Below are positions 24,406-34,455 of a stretch of 64,000 nt of DNA, piece by piece. The notes below the pieces were generated by a model. That model worked only from the letters and a program-made list of their open reading frames with translations, was not told where the DNA came from and did not search any database. This DNA comes from Flexilinea sp. (GTDB lineage Bacteria > Chloroflexota > Anaerolineae > Anaerolineales > Anaerolineaceae): the NCBI GenBank assembly GCA_026645735.1, contig JAPKMT010000001.1:124001-188000 (forward strand). Direction: 5' to 3'. The position numbers were made by a program, and so were the translations under genes. Each line of letters opens with the position of its first letter. The stretch's first letter is position 1.

Positions 24406-26168
24406 AACGGATTCTGTACTTTCCCGTCCTCAAGAATGATAAATCTGCGCATTCCTTGATGAATACCGCTATCCGTGACGACCTGGTCAAACGGTATTTG
24501 TGTTTTTCCGCTTTCATTTCTGGCAATAATCCGCCAATAATAATTTCCGGGAGGAAGCATCGAAATCGTTGTGTTGGATGGCAGCTGATCCAGGCTTTCG
24601 TACACAATCGTGCCTGGTGCAAAAGACCAGTCCCTTGCTACTTGAACATTATAGTAAATAAATTCAGCGTCGAAATCATAAGCTTCCGCCCAACTGAATG
24701 ATAATTTGTTGCCATCGCTTTCTACTGAATCCATGTAAAACGGCATCGGTTTTTCGAGAGAACTCAGAAAACGTTGATAAGCAATTTCCGTGTCATAAGG
24801 CATATTCTCATAAATCAGATCAAGATCTTCGAGGGTTACTTGCAGATGTATTTTATCGGGCATCTTTGCTGTGAACCGATCTACTACCGTTCGATATTTT
24901 TCAATCTCCTCAGCAATCCGTTCCGGAGTGATAATGCCTCGTAGAAGTTCTACTTTTTCTTTCAGCGCTTCCCGATATGCTTTAACGCGCAGAATTCGAT
25001 TAAAAAGAACAACGCCCCAGTAACCGGAAACACCATGTTCCCAATCCGCTTCAGTCCAGACATTCTTAAGTAATTCATCCTCGTAGTAGGAAAGACAACC
25101 ATCTCCGTCCCAGAACAGATAGTACCATTTGCTGCTGTTAACCGGGCTGTAAAGTAAATAATTTTGTGCATTACTGTCCGGATTTGCCATTAGAATATTG
25201 TAGGCTAGGTAACTGGTCAGGTTATTAATATCAAAATAGTTTGCGATCGTATCTTCGATTGGAATGGAATAATCGTTGATGGCATCCAGCATTTCAATCA
25301 GCTTTTTATGGTTTTCTCCGGTTTTAGGCTCCAGCACATCGTCAAATTCTGACAGATCATAAAGTGGATCGGTTGCCAGACGAATTTTATCTTCATACCG
25401 GAAAAACTCGTTTAAATTCGCTTTGTATAAATTCCCTTTACGACTGAGGTTGTGGTTGCGTAAATAACGGCCGTTGGGCAGTTCAACCTGTGTGAATAAG
25501 CCAAAATCGGTAAAATCCTTTTCGCCGGACATTTGATCTTTGATGAAAACATTTACAAATTGTGTGCGGAGACTGGTTGTATCAGGGACATCTTGCAGCA
25601 GCGAAAAATAAAGCATGTTGCGGAGCCGTGTCGGATCTGCCGGGTGTTTATTGATTGCAATCGCCCGTTGACCTCTCCATAGACCTGCATTGTCAAAAAG
25701 ATCGATGCGGTAAGATTTTTGTGGGGAATATGTACTGGTATGCCCACGAACACAAATGGTGGCATTAGAAGCCATCGCTCCATAACCGACTTCTCCCAGC
25801 AGTGGTCCGTATTGATCTCCGACCTGAAAAATTATTTCAGTTTTAATTCTTTGGGTGTCAGTCATAGAATTTATTAAATCGTACGAATTGACTTCTTCAA
25901 AGGTATGATTTGTTTGATCCGCCGCATTTCCGCCTGTAATCGTAATGTAAAAATAGATCAATGAGGTTGGATCCTGATTGGCATAGAGCGTTTTATTGTC
26001 CTTTAATGGAAGTTCATTTATATCCATCGGTTGCGCTTTGGAAACTTCACGTTGCGAATCCGGAATTGTATTTTCAGAAGGCGGCGTCGTATCCTTGGTA
26101 CTGCATCCGGAAAACATCAGGCCTATAACAGCCAATCCGATAAGAAAATTTTTTCGTTGGATTCTCAT
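24402..26168 (-). CDS. CotH-family kinase-like lipoprotein
   Basis: The 588-residue protein has a lipobox (GLMFSGC) and so should be anchored outside the membrane. The CotH kinase-like region runs from about residue 110: VRGHTSTYSPQKSYRIDLFD, RLRNMLYFSLLQD, GLFTQVELPNGRYL, and SNAQNYLLYSPVNSSKWYYLFWDGDG, whose Asn and Asp residues fit the family's metal and catalytic sites. CotH of Bacillus phosphorylates spore-coat proteins. A fibronectin-like beta domain (YYNVQVARDWSFAPGTIVYE) ends the chain. It starts two bases after pelG ends, so it belongs to the pel transcript. The target is unknown. Confidence 0.88.
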   Translation of the reverse strand: MRIQRKNFLIGLAVIGLMFSGCSTKDTTPPSENTIPDSQREVSKAQPMDINELPLKDNKTLYANQDPTSLIYFYITITGGNAADQTNHTFEEVNSYDLINSMTDTQRIKTEIIFQVGDQYGPLLGEVGYGAMASNATICVRGHTSTYSPQKSYRIDLFDNAGLWRGQRAIAINKHPADPTRLRNMLYFSLLQDVPDTTSLRTQFVNVFIKDQMSGEKDFTDFGLFTQVELPNGRYLRNHNLSRKGNLYKANLNEFFRYEDKIRLATDPLYDLSEFDDVLEPKTGENHKKLIEMLDAINDYSIPIEDTIANYFDINNLTSYLAYNILMANPDSNAQNYLLYSPVNSSKWYYLFWDGDGCLSYYEDELLKNVWTEADWEHGVSGYWGVVLFNRILRVKAYREALKEKVELLRGIITPERIAEEIEKYRTVVDRFTAKMPDKIHLQVTLEDLDLIYENMPYDTEIAYQRFLSSLEKPMPFYMDSVESDGNKLSFSWAEAYDFDAEFIYYNVQVARDWSFAPGTIVYESLDQLPSNTTISMLPPGNYYWRIIARNESGKTQIPFDQVVTDSGIHQGMRRFIILEDGKVQNPL

Positions 26169-26170
26169 GT

Positions 26171-27658
26171 TTAAGGATTCCTATTTCGAGTTTTTCTGTA
26201 ATAAGCTCTGTCAGCTCCATATTCCATTTCATCCAACACAGAAGCCAGTTTTATCCAAAGATTGGATCGCTGGACTGCTAAAATCGGCTGGCTGCAATAG
26301 ATATGGTAATCTATGTTTCTGACAAAGGCAAATAAACGGGGAATGCCTGCCAGGTACATCGCAATTCCGGCAATTACCATGCCGAGCCCATAATAAATCG
26401 GAGAACGGAATAAGAAAAATCGCGTACAGAGGAGATTCACACTGAAATACAAAAAGCAGGTAAACAGCGCGCCTTTACGATCATTAAAATATAACTGAAG
26501 CTGCATGATGCTGTTGCCGATTGCATAAGCACTATAGCCAATACACATAATTTGAAACATGGTGATCATATCCCGTGTGAAACCGATTGATTCCAAGAAA
26601 TAGCGCATCAAAATGGCATAAAAAACCATGGCGAAAACTTGAATTTGGATCAGTCGGAAAACTTCCTGGTTGAGTGCGGCAATCATGTTTTTCTGCGAAA
26701 TTTGAATTTCCTTCAGCGTACCTCCGTTAGATATGGCAGTAAAGTAGCGACGGTATTTTTGGTAAAAGGTTACTTCGATGGAAACCACAAAATTCACATT
26801 GGCTGGAATCGTTACCAGAAATGCAAAAAAGGCTGCCGCATCATGCATGGGTGCCTGACGAAAGAGGCCTGTCACGTTTTCTCCCAATGGGGAAAACCAC
26901 ATCAGAATAATATGGACGAATGCTCCTGTCTGGCTCAGAATACTGGTGAGAACAAGATCCGGGAATAAACCGAAATATTTGACAAATGCGAATAAACTGC
27001 CGGTTCCAATCGGAAAAATTCGCAGCAGGATTTTGGTGAAACTGTAAACCATCACACCATATCCGGTAAAAAGTCCTGCCATGACAGCTGTAATCGGGTT
27101 AATCCCCAAAAGAAGAAGGATTCCGCCAACCACAAATACTGTCAGCACTCCTCCCACAAACCCAAGCAAAATTCTCTGGTAATCCTTCGCAGCAGTAATG
27201 TAGGCCATTTCCAACCAGACAAAGGCCATCTCAATAAACAGTCCCCAGTTAAAAAGGCGATCGATTGCAGGAATTTCCGGAGCAAATTGGAGAAAAATTC
27301 CATAAATCAGCCCTCCGGGAATGATGATCAAAACGGATCCTCCAAAAAGCGATGGTAAAACTCGTTCCAGATTTTTTCCGAACAGGTTATCGGCAGTATA
27401 ACGGGAAAGGATAATTTGCAGAACGGAAGAGAATATCAATGATCCAAGTGTTGCGTAAACCATCAGAACTATCATAATGTCGGTCTGGTGCTCAGTTGCT
27501 CCAAAGAAACGGGCGAGGTATTTGATCCCGAGCATCATCAGAACAGCCAAAACCATTGTGCCTGAAGTGATGATGCTTGCATAAGCATAGGCGCGGATTT
27601 TTGAAATCGCTCCTTTGCCAACAAATAATTTTCTGAGTTCAAATCCTATTCCTGCCAT
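26171..27658 (-). CDS. pelG: PelG, Wzx/MATE-like polysaccharide transporter of the Pel system
   Basis: The 495-residue polytopic protein opens MAGIGFELRKLF, the typical PelG start, and has about twelve membrane segments. PelG works with PelD and PelE in the inner membrane to export the Pel polysaccharide made by PelF. The gene lies 154 bases after pelF and two bases before CotH. No outer-membrane pelB or pelC is present, which agrees with the Gram-positive-style cluster and with the envelope of most Chloroflexota. Confidence 0.92.
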   Translation of the reverse strand: MAGIGFELRKLFVGKGAISKIRAYAYASIITSGTMVLAVLMMLGIKYLARFFGATEHQTDIMIVLMVYATLGSLIFSSVLQIILSRYTADNLFGKNLERVLPSLFGGSVLIIIPGGLIYGIFLQFAPEIPAIDRLFNWGLFIEMAFVWLEMAYITAAKDYQRILLGFVGGVLTVFVVGGILLLLGINPITAVMAGLFTGYGVMVYSFTKILLRIFPIGTGSLFAFVKYFGLFPDLVLTSILSQTGAFVHIILMWFSPLGENVTGLFRQAPMHDAAAFFAFLVTIPANVNFVVSIEVTFYQKYRRYFTAISNGGTLKEIQISQKNMIAALNQEVFRLIQIQVFAMVFYAILMRYFLESIGFTRDMITMFQIMCIGYSAYAIGNSIMQLQLYFNDRKGALFTCFLYFSVNLLCTRFFLFRSPIYYGLGMVIAGIAMYLAGIPRLFAFVRNIDYHIYCSQPILAVQRSNLWIKLASVLDEMEYGADRAYYRKTRNRNP

Positions 27659-27812
27659 ATTTCCCTTTTCATGTCGGCATCTTTATAGAAAAATGAATTT
27701 CTGCAAAAAAGTTGCATCTTCTCCTTTAATGATTTATAAGACACTATGGAGAACAACCGGTTTTTGAATCGAAAAATTCCGGTTTCACAACCTCAATCTC
27801 AATAAAAAAAAT

Positions 27813-29243
27813 TTAGGAAGCCCATTTTTTTTCAGCAATATGAATCGCTTCCTGGTAAAGATCTAAATAATTTTGGATCATTTGTTTGTGACCATAGAAC
27901 GCATTGACCCGCTTCCTGCCATTCTCTCCCATCTGCCGGCGCAGCTCGTCATTCTGACACAAGGTAAGCATGGCTTCTGCCAACGCTGACTGATGCATGG
28001 TGGGAACACAAAATCCTGCATCACCGAATCCATCTTCTTTCCCTTCGATTAATTCATCACAACATCCTACTTTCGTTGTCACGGAGGGCCTGCCTGCTGC
28101 CATCGCTTCCAGAATTGCGAGTGGTTGTCCCTCGGAGATACTGGTTAAGACAGTGAAATCGATATTTTTCAAATAATCATGTACGTCCACTCTGCCGGTA
28201 AAAATGATATTTTTGAGCTCCAAGTCTTGTATGATTTGCAGACATTCTTGATAATACTCTTCATCCTCGTCCGTTGAACCCATAATATGCAGCCGGACAT
28301 TGTCCATTTCATCGCATAAAAGCGAAAAAGCATAGATCATGGTTTTAATATCTTTGATTGGTACAATACGTGCAATCGCGCCGATATCGATCAGGCCATT
28401 TGGTTCTTTCAGCGGTATGTCTGAAAATCTGTTGATGTGAACGCCATTTGGAATAACCACGCATTTCGACACCTCACAACCGATTTCCTCCTGAATTTGG
28501 CTTGCCCTTTGAAAGAGCGAAGTCACACAGTCGGCCGAATTGTATGCACAGCGCGTGAACATATAAAACATGTTAATCCATAAATCTTTGAAATGGGGTG
28601 GTACCCAATCTGTGCGCAAAATTTCTTCTTCCCGCTCTCTGGTGTAAATCCCATGTTCAGTGAGGATATATGGTTTTTTGTAATTCATGGCTGCCATGGT
28701 TCCCAATACCCCGGCATATCCTGCCGAAACGGAATGATACAGATCTGCTTCTGGCAGCGGACTGCCCATCAGGTATAACAACGGCAGGAACATCGAACGA
28801 ATGGTCCAGAAAAAATCAGTGAAACCGACATACGGGTAATTTTTGGCGCAGATCTCCTGTAAGATCGAAAAGAAATCGCGGTCTAAAAGAAATTCCACCC
28901 CTTTTAATCGATTCCCGCGGAATAAATTAAAGAGTTCGTTCCAATCAGGATTTTGACAGGAAAGCAGCTCGCGGGATGCATGAACCTGTGCAGCGGATAA
29001 ATGGATTCGACGCGGACTTTCCGCAATTCTCTCTCTAAGAACTGAATCAAGATACACATCCTGGAATGAAACAACATTTTCCGGAAGTTGATAAGCGAAA
29101 TGATTCCGCTGTTTTTCTTGTGCTCCGATAGCCCAAATGACGAATTCATGCTGCGGCATATTCTGAATGAGCTGCTGAAGCCAGGAGGAAACACCTCCAG
29201 CCACAAAGGGGTAACTGCCTTCACAGATCATACAGATTTTCAT
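27813..29243 (-). CDS. pelF: PelF, family 4 glycosyltransferase of the Pel system
   Basis: The 476-residue cytosolic glycosyltransferase has the PelF start KICMICEGSYPFVAGGVSSWLQQLI. It also has the GT4 features ARIVPIKDIKTMIYAF, FTGRVDVHDYLKNIDFTVLTSISEGQPLAILEAMAAGRPSVTTKVG, including the EGQPLAILE donor-phosphate motif. PelF polymerises N-acetylated amino sugars from UDP-sugars. The track starts at 29294; ATG 29243 is right because it overlaps the previous stop by one base (TAATG) and follows ggaagg. Coupled to the broken pelA-like gene. Confidence 0.95.
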   Translation of the reverse strand: MKICMICEGSYPFVAGGVSSWLQQLIQNMPQHEFVIWAIGAQEKQRNHFAYQLPENVVSFQDVYLDSVLRERIAESPRRIHLSAAQVHASRELLSCQNPDWNELFNLFRGNRLKGVEFLLDRDFFSILQEICAKNYPYVGFTDFFWTIRSMFLPLLYLMGSPLPEADLYHSVSAGYAGVLGTMAAMNYKKPYILTEHGIYTREREEEILRTDWVPPHFKDLWINMFYMFTRCAYNSADCVTSLFQRASQIQEEIGCEVSKCVVIPNGVHINRFSDIPLKEPNGLIDIGAIARIVPIKDIKTMIYAFSLLCDEMDNVRLHIMGSTDEDEEYYQECLQIIQDLELKNIIFTGRVDVHDYLKNIDFTVLTSISEGQPLAILEAMAAGRPSVTTKVGCCDELIEGKEDGFGDAGFCVPTMHQSALAEAMLTLCQNDELRRQMGENGRKRVNAFYGHKQMIQNYLDLYQEAIHIAEKKWAS

Positions 29244-31069
29244 TATTTTACCTTCCATTGAATGTGAACTTGCGGACTTTCCGCTTCGATCCAATAAAAA
29301 CCGCTCGTAATCTCCTGCATTTTACCGCCCTGGATGGAAATGATCGGATTCCTGGTCCGCATTGCGATCCAGGCTTCATCATAGAACGGTGATAAAGAAA
29401 GTTTAAGCCCATCCTCCGTTTCCTGCTGAGTAATTATTAACCGACCATAACGTTGAATTGCTGCTGCACCTTCTGTTGAGGTTGAAAAACGAAGTGACGG
29501 ATAAACGTCCATGATTTCTTTTAACAGATCCAGGAACCCGTCGTGCAGGTTTTTCCAACCCAGCGAAGCACCGCGAGCCTCGTCCAGCAAATCATCCGGA
29601 TGAATAAAATGGGAAAAAACACCATGTAACAGGAGTTCCTGTGCCATTGTGAATCGGGAAAAATCGGTGGGAATAAATCCGGAGGTAACACGCGGGACGC
29701 TGATCAATCCATCTGATTCTTCACGGAATTCCTGGATAAGGGCATTGACACCTTCTTCCCTGAGATAGAGTCCTGAAATGACTCTGATCTGGGGAATCGT
29801 TTCCCGGACGGCCTGTCGTCCTTCATCACATAAGTAATTGGAAGGGGGAACATAGGTTGTGAATCTGGGGTCGAGGAAAAGTGTTTTACCATAACGAAAC
29901 AATTCCTGAAGTCCTTCAGACATTTTTCGGGTTGAAGCCTAGGTTTTGTAATCTTCCCCCTGATATGCAAAACCATCCGGACAAAGGGGCATGTGGTTGT
30001 ATCCGTGCAACCCCAACTCTCCACCTGAGTGCAAAAGTTCAGAAGTATAAAACTTCAACAGAGTATCTTCAACACCTTCGTCATCAAAAGGGCCTTCAAC
30101 ATTGTCATTATAGGTTTCGATCAGCACGCCTGTATAACGGAGTCCGTATTTCCAGGTCAACTGTTTCATATCCGGCCACCAGTGATTGCGGTAGAAACCT
30201 TTAATGTCGTACCCATAAGCATCCAACAGCGCCTGATCTTTGCCTTCAGGCTGCGGAGCAGGGAAATCATCGATATAGATCATGCCTGCGTTGATGATGG
30301 GATAGATCACGGTATCTTCCAGCGCAAATATAATTGCAAGGACATAGCCTCTGCCGGCTTTGTTGTTCATTAAAGTGGTGTTAAAAAAAGCGATTCGACC
30401 ATTTCCGGATGGATGTTCCCAGAGAAGAGGCAATTGGCGATCATCAGCAGTTGTGATATGAACAGTGCAATCCTTTTCCAGTTGGATCGGCATCGCATAA
30501 TCCGTTAAAAGACCATCCCCATCGTAATCAGTATTTATAAAAAGCGGCAGCAGGTCTGAAATATATCGAATTGATTTATAATTGTGAAATTCCAATCCGT
30601 ACTCGACAATTCCAAATTTACGATAAAAAATTCGGAATACATCATCAGCTTCCTGGGACATCATTATGCCAAAATGACCGCCTTCATTGATCCAGTCAGA
30701 GATTTTCATCAGATGGTGTTCCAAAGGCTGCATCGACTGACTGCAAAAAAGGACGGTGGAAAATGGCGAAAGGTCAGGTAGCTCCTCTTGCGACAGATCT
30801 ACAGTATGAAATGCAATTTTCATCTCGTTGAGCGTATCAGTTAAGGTTATCGTAAACGGAATCTCTTCAGTACGATCGCGATTGACAACGACTAAAACAG
30901 CCGCTTCCATGCCTGCAGTTGTTTCTGTCTGCTGATTATCCAGGATAGCGAGCAGCGGCTGCTTGGCTTCCTGTTTTACCCCCTTTTTTTCAAGAAGAAT
31001 GGCACATGCAAGCAGCAGCATCACCAAAACCGGATTTAGCAGGCGAAAGAAAAAGACTTTCTTCGTCAT
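29243..31069 (-). pseudogene. PelA-like polysaccharide deacetylase (DUF2194) split by one in-frame TAG
   Basis: Two ORFs, 31069-29939 (376 residues) and 29923-29243 (226), are in the same frame and separated only by a TAG at 29941-29939 and five sense codons. Together they make a 608-codon protein: an N-terminal membrane anchor, a ThuA/glutaminase-like region, the deacetylase motif YIDDFP (Asp267, Asp268), the metal-binding HGYNH (355-359), and in the second ORF FTTYVPPSNYLCDEGR, which normally continues the same domain. Read through, the break is DYKT-stop-ASTRKM. A TGG (Trp) to TAG change would explain it, as related proteins usually have an aromatic or Trp here. The deacetylase would act on Pel outside the membrane. 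Sequencing error, true nonsense mutation and readthrough all remain open. It overlaps pelE by four bases upstream. Confidence 0.8.
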
Positions 31070-31950
31070 TCCTGGCTCCCCACATAAAACAGCAAATGTT
31101 CACGACCCGATGATGTGAAATCAACGGGAGTTTGTTTGAGACGTTTGAGCAATTCCTGCATCCCATCTTGATCATGAATTTCGACGCAAACCCGAATCGC
31201 TTCCAGCCATGATGATTCATCCAGTGGATTCAGCCGGATCAGTGCTTGCGCAGTTTCTTTGGCTTCTTCTGCTTCCCGCAGGGCAAGACAATTGCGAATT
31301 TTAATGCGCAGCAGAGACGGATCTTCGGAAAGGTCCGGTGCTTTTTCAAGCGCCTTTTTTAACACAAGCTGTTGACGGAAAAGCAGTTGCCCTTCCAATA
31401 ATCCGCTGTCACAATATCGTGACAGCAAATCTATATATTCACGATGCTTCAAAGAATTTTGCGGATCTTCGGCCAATTCCTGTTGAATTTTTTGGGATTC
31501 CAATTGGAATTGTCTTTGAATCTCCATGATGGTTGCTGTTGCATAATGGGCAGTTTCAGTATCTTCATTAAATCGGGCTACCAGCAATAAGTCCAGATAT
31601 TTCATCGGATCAGAACGCAGAATGTTCATCATCAGTAAGCGCCTTTTTTTCGGATCATTGATTAACAGGGCTTCTTCAAGCGGGATTGTATCTACTGGAG
31701 ACAGGTAGGTAGTAAGATTGATCTTTTGAAAATCCTCGTTGTTGGTCAACCAATCCAAATCAGGAGGCGTCTTTCTGGAAGCACGGATCAGCGCCAGTCC
31801 GGTTAAGGGACCGAAAAAAGGGACCAGAAGCATCCATAAAAAGTGGCTTGTATTGATGCGACACCAGTTCTTACGAGCATGAACATAAACAATCAGCAGC
31901 AATATAAAATGAACGAAAAAAATCATTCCGATGATTTCCGATTCAGACAT
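31066..31950 (-). CDS. pelE: PelE-like membrane/TPR protein
   Basis: The 294-residue protein has two membrane segments near the start (IGMIFFVHFILLLIVYVHA and HFLWMLLVPFFGPLTGLALI), then a cytosolic helical part resembling TPRs (RIKIRNCLALREAEEAKETAQALIRLNPLDESSWLEAIRVCVE). This is the layout of PelE, which bridges PelD and PelG in the inner-membrane Pel complex. Position between pelD and the pelA-like gene, with overlaps of eight and four bases, supports the name more than sequence does. Confidence 0.8.
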   Translation of the reverse strand: MSESEIIGMIFFVHFILLLIVYVHARKNWCRINTSHFLWMLLVPFFGPLTGLALIRASRKTPPDLDWLTNNEDFQKINLTTYLSPVDTIPLEEALLINDPKKRRLLMMNILRSDPMKYLDLLLVARFNEDTETAHYATATIMEIQRQFQLESQKIQQELAEDPQNSLKHREYIDLLSRYCDSGLLEGQLLFRQQLVLKKALEKAPDLSEDPSLLRIKIRNCLALREAEEAKETAQALIRLNPLDESSWLEAIRVCVEIHDQDGMQELLKRLKQTPVDFTSSGREHLLFYVGSQE

Positions 31951-34078
31951 TTACGAGCTCCAGCGATGTAATCGTACATTCTAAACCGGCAGACAGGAAA
32001 CGTTTTTCAATTTGTGGAAAATTGTCGACCGTTGCCTGCGGAAGCATAACATAGATGGATCCGTTTTCGAGTTGACCGGCGATATCGGTACTGCGAATTG
32101 CCCTGCCGATCCGCTGATCCAATTCCTGAATGGACAGGTTCTCTGTTGTGCTGCTGATGCTGAGGAGCAAATAGGATGAAGCGCGTTGTCTGCGCATTTT
32201 ACTGTAGACAGTAAGTGTTGAGCGGAATGCTTTTGCAGACATGATGTGGGTATCGCTCAAATAGATATCCTGATTGGTGTCAAAATAGTACAAAGCACGG
32301 ATCATGGCTGATTGGACCAGACCTGAAACGACATTCAGCAGGTTTTGATGGTACAGCGTTTGTTGTTCAAAAGGTACTTCCCATAACGCAATAATCGCAA
32401 TTGGATGATCATTCTGCATGATCGGCGTACAAAATGTCGGGTAGCCTGGAATTAAATGTTTATTGACGAACATTTCTCCCCGATTAATCGCTTCGCGCAG
32501 ATGAGGCATTTTTTCCAAGTCGATGGATTTTGGGAGATTGATTAAGGCGCGGGAATGAACAACCATGCGTGCAAATGATGAACTGCTGCTGCATGAGTAA
32601 AGCGCAACACTTTTATTTTGCATGACATCCTCCAGTACGCCCAGCGTTGAAAGGAAAACTTGTTCCGGCTGCAGTGTGTCAAGTTCCTGGGTAATTGCAT
32701 AAATACGACCATAACTGTCTCGGTAACGAACCACTTGTTCCTGTAGCGAGTTCCTGTCTGCATCGACTCTTTTCAGCATCGTTTCAATAAACTCGGCTTC
32801 TTCATCTCGCTGTTCTTTTTCGATTCGAATTGCGGTCATGGTTTCCAAAGTTCTGTCATGGAGGTATCCAAAGAGACCGCCGCTTAAAAGATACATCAGC
32901 AGAGGAAGCCAATTGTCCATGTTGTACAGCAGCAGATATAGATCTCTGCCATCTTCTCTCCAACTGACTGCATAACCGATACAGGCGATCACTCCGGCAG
33001 TCGTTCCAAATGGCGCTCCATGCAGTGTTCCCATAAGAATGACATAAAACAGCCAATAGTCTACAAAGCGGAACATGGCATTCGTATTGGTCATCCGCAG
33101 CAGACTTTCCGTAATGACTGCAAAAAGAATCAGTTCTATCCAGGGAATCGATTTTCCAAATAACCGGCGTAAATAAGTCCTGACCCATACAAAAAAGTTT
33201 CTCTTTTCCTTTTTTAAACCGGTCCTGGTAAATATATCTTCTAATTCTGAAATCCAGCGATGCCGCGGAATCCAATTAACCCCGGCTTTGGTATCCTGGC
33301 TTCTAAGTCGCGGGCGTAAGATGGGATTTTCCGCGTAGGATACTTTCAGAGAAGGTAAGTATTCCTGTATCCTGCTGACAGCTTCCCCATATGTAAAATC
33401 TTCACCGTAATAGAGGTGTGTGATTCCGGAAATTCTTTTTCCAAGAGCTAACGTGAGAAATAAGGAGAGATCATCCACATGCAAAAAATCGCAGGGAGTT
33501 TCCGGAGGTCCGGATAGTTGGAATGTCAGATCATTCTGGGAGCATTTTAATGCACGGGAGAAGAAAGAATCTTCTGTGCCTGGCGCATACAAGCTGGGTA
33601 CTCGAACGAGTAATCGTTCCATTTTTTCAGAAGCGGTAAAACGCAAGCAATCCTCTGCCGCTTTAATCAGAATACCAGTTTGTGTGTCCGGTATGGGAGT
33701 CTCTTCTTCATCGCCGGTTTGTCCGCTGCTAAAAACGCGCAGATCCGTAATTAAGATGAATTTCTCTACACCGGAGGAGGAAGCTGTATGTGAAAATTGG
33801 AAAAGAACATCCAGCATAGATCCTTGAACAGAACCAAAAGCCAGGTCATCTTCACATTGATAAGCGTAGAAGAATATAATGGCGTTAAACCTGCCGCTTT
33901 CCAAAACTTGCAGCGCATCCGGGTGACTGGGACGAATGTCATGCAGAACAGCTTTCATCTGCGGCGGGGCAGGAGAAATGCCGCGCCCCAACAGAGATAC
34001 CTGATGTCCTTCTCGTGAAAGTCTGTCCACCATTCCCCAGACCATCGGTGTCAGAATGCCAGTCAACAGTATCTTCAT
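31943..34078 (-). CDS. pelD: PelD-like c-di-GMP receptor with an N-terminal SDR/epimerase-like domain
   Basis: The 711-residue protein has three parts. Residues 1-290 resemble an extended SDR/NAD epimerase (KILLTGILTPMVWGMVDRLSREG), but the GxxGxxG loop and Tyr-x-x-x-Lys are not recognisable, so it is probably not an active epimerase. Residues about 310-405 hold four membrane helices. The rest is a coiled linker, a GAF domain and a degenerate GGDEF domain. There RSTD (662-665), five residues and ENGSI (671-675) stand where active cyclases have RxxD-N5-GGDEF. The I-site is kept and the active site lost, as in PelD, which binds c-di-GMP to switch on Pel export. It is the first gene of the cluster. 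Confidence 0.88.
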   Translation of the reverse strand: MKILLTGILTPMVWGMVDRLSREGHQVSLLGRGISPAPPQMKAVLHDIRPSHPDALQVLESGRFNAIIFFYAYQCEDDLAFGSVQGSMLDVLFQFSHTASSSGVEKFILITDLRVFSSGQTGDEEETPIPDTQTGILIKAAEDCLRFTASEKMERLLVRVPSLYAPGTEDSFFSRALKCSQNDLTFQLSGPPETPCDFLHVDDLSLFLTLALGKRISGITHLYYGEDFTYGEAVSRIQEYLPSLKVSYAENPILRPRLRSQDTKAGVNWIPRHRWISELEDIFTRTGLKKEKRNFFVWVRTYLRRLFGKSIPWIELILFAVITESLLRMTNTNAMFRFVDYWLFYVILMGTLHGAPFGTTAGVIACIGYAVSWREDGRDLYLLLYNMDNWLPLLMYLLSGGLFGYLHDRTLETMTAIRIEKEQRDEEAEFIETMLKRVDADRNSLQEQVVRYRDSYGRIYAITQELDTLQPEQVFLSTLGVLEDVMQNKSVALYSCSSSSSFARMVVHSRALINLPKSIDLEKMPHLREAINRGEMFVNKHLIPGYPTFCTPIMQNDHPIAIIALWEVPFEQQTLYHQNLLNVVSGLVQSAMIRALYYFDTNQDIYLSDTHIMSAKAFRSTLTVYSKMRRQRASSYLLLSISSTTENLSIQELDQRIGRAIRSTDIAGQLENGSIYVMLPQATVDNFPQIEKRFLSAGLECTITSLELVNV

Positions 34079-34455
34079 TCGCCTGTCCCCTCATCATTAT
34101 TATTAAATGTTGTTTCAGATAACTTGATCAGTCCATGATGCAAAGAATGATCTCAAATCATTATCAGGAATAAACTGTGATCGACTGCTGCATTTATGAA
34201 AACTGAAATTCATTTTTTTCGTGATTAAAAGAATTTCAGCAGAATATTTTACCAGGAAGGACAATAGTACAGTCTGCCATCCGAAATATTGAAAATATTC
34301 TACCTAATTGTCTCACAGATGTAAATAAAAAAAAGATAAAATTTTCAGCAGATCGATATTGAAACAAGCCTAAAAATATATAAGAAATTAATTGTTTGAA
34401 AGGTAGTTCAAAATCCTGAAAAGTTACAGGCAGAGAATTTCTTTTCCAATATTGA
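34079..34455. other. Intergenic region upstream of the pel cluster
   Basis: An AT-rich stretch of 377 bases between pelD and the end of the aldose-epimerase gene, both on minus. It should contain the pel promoter. I see a 9-bp inverted pair gaatatttt ... aaaatattc about 45 bases apart, but no convincing promoter, terminator or gene. Confidence 0.4.

Noticed and set aside
29939-29941. Recoded TAG (for example pyrrolysine) in the pelA-like gene
   Set aside because: Not supported as first choice: TAG ends other genes in the window, no pyl gene is present and a one-base change from TGG explains the break.
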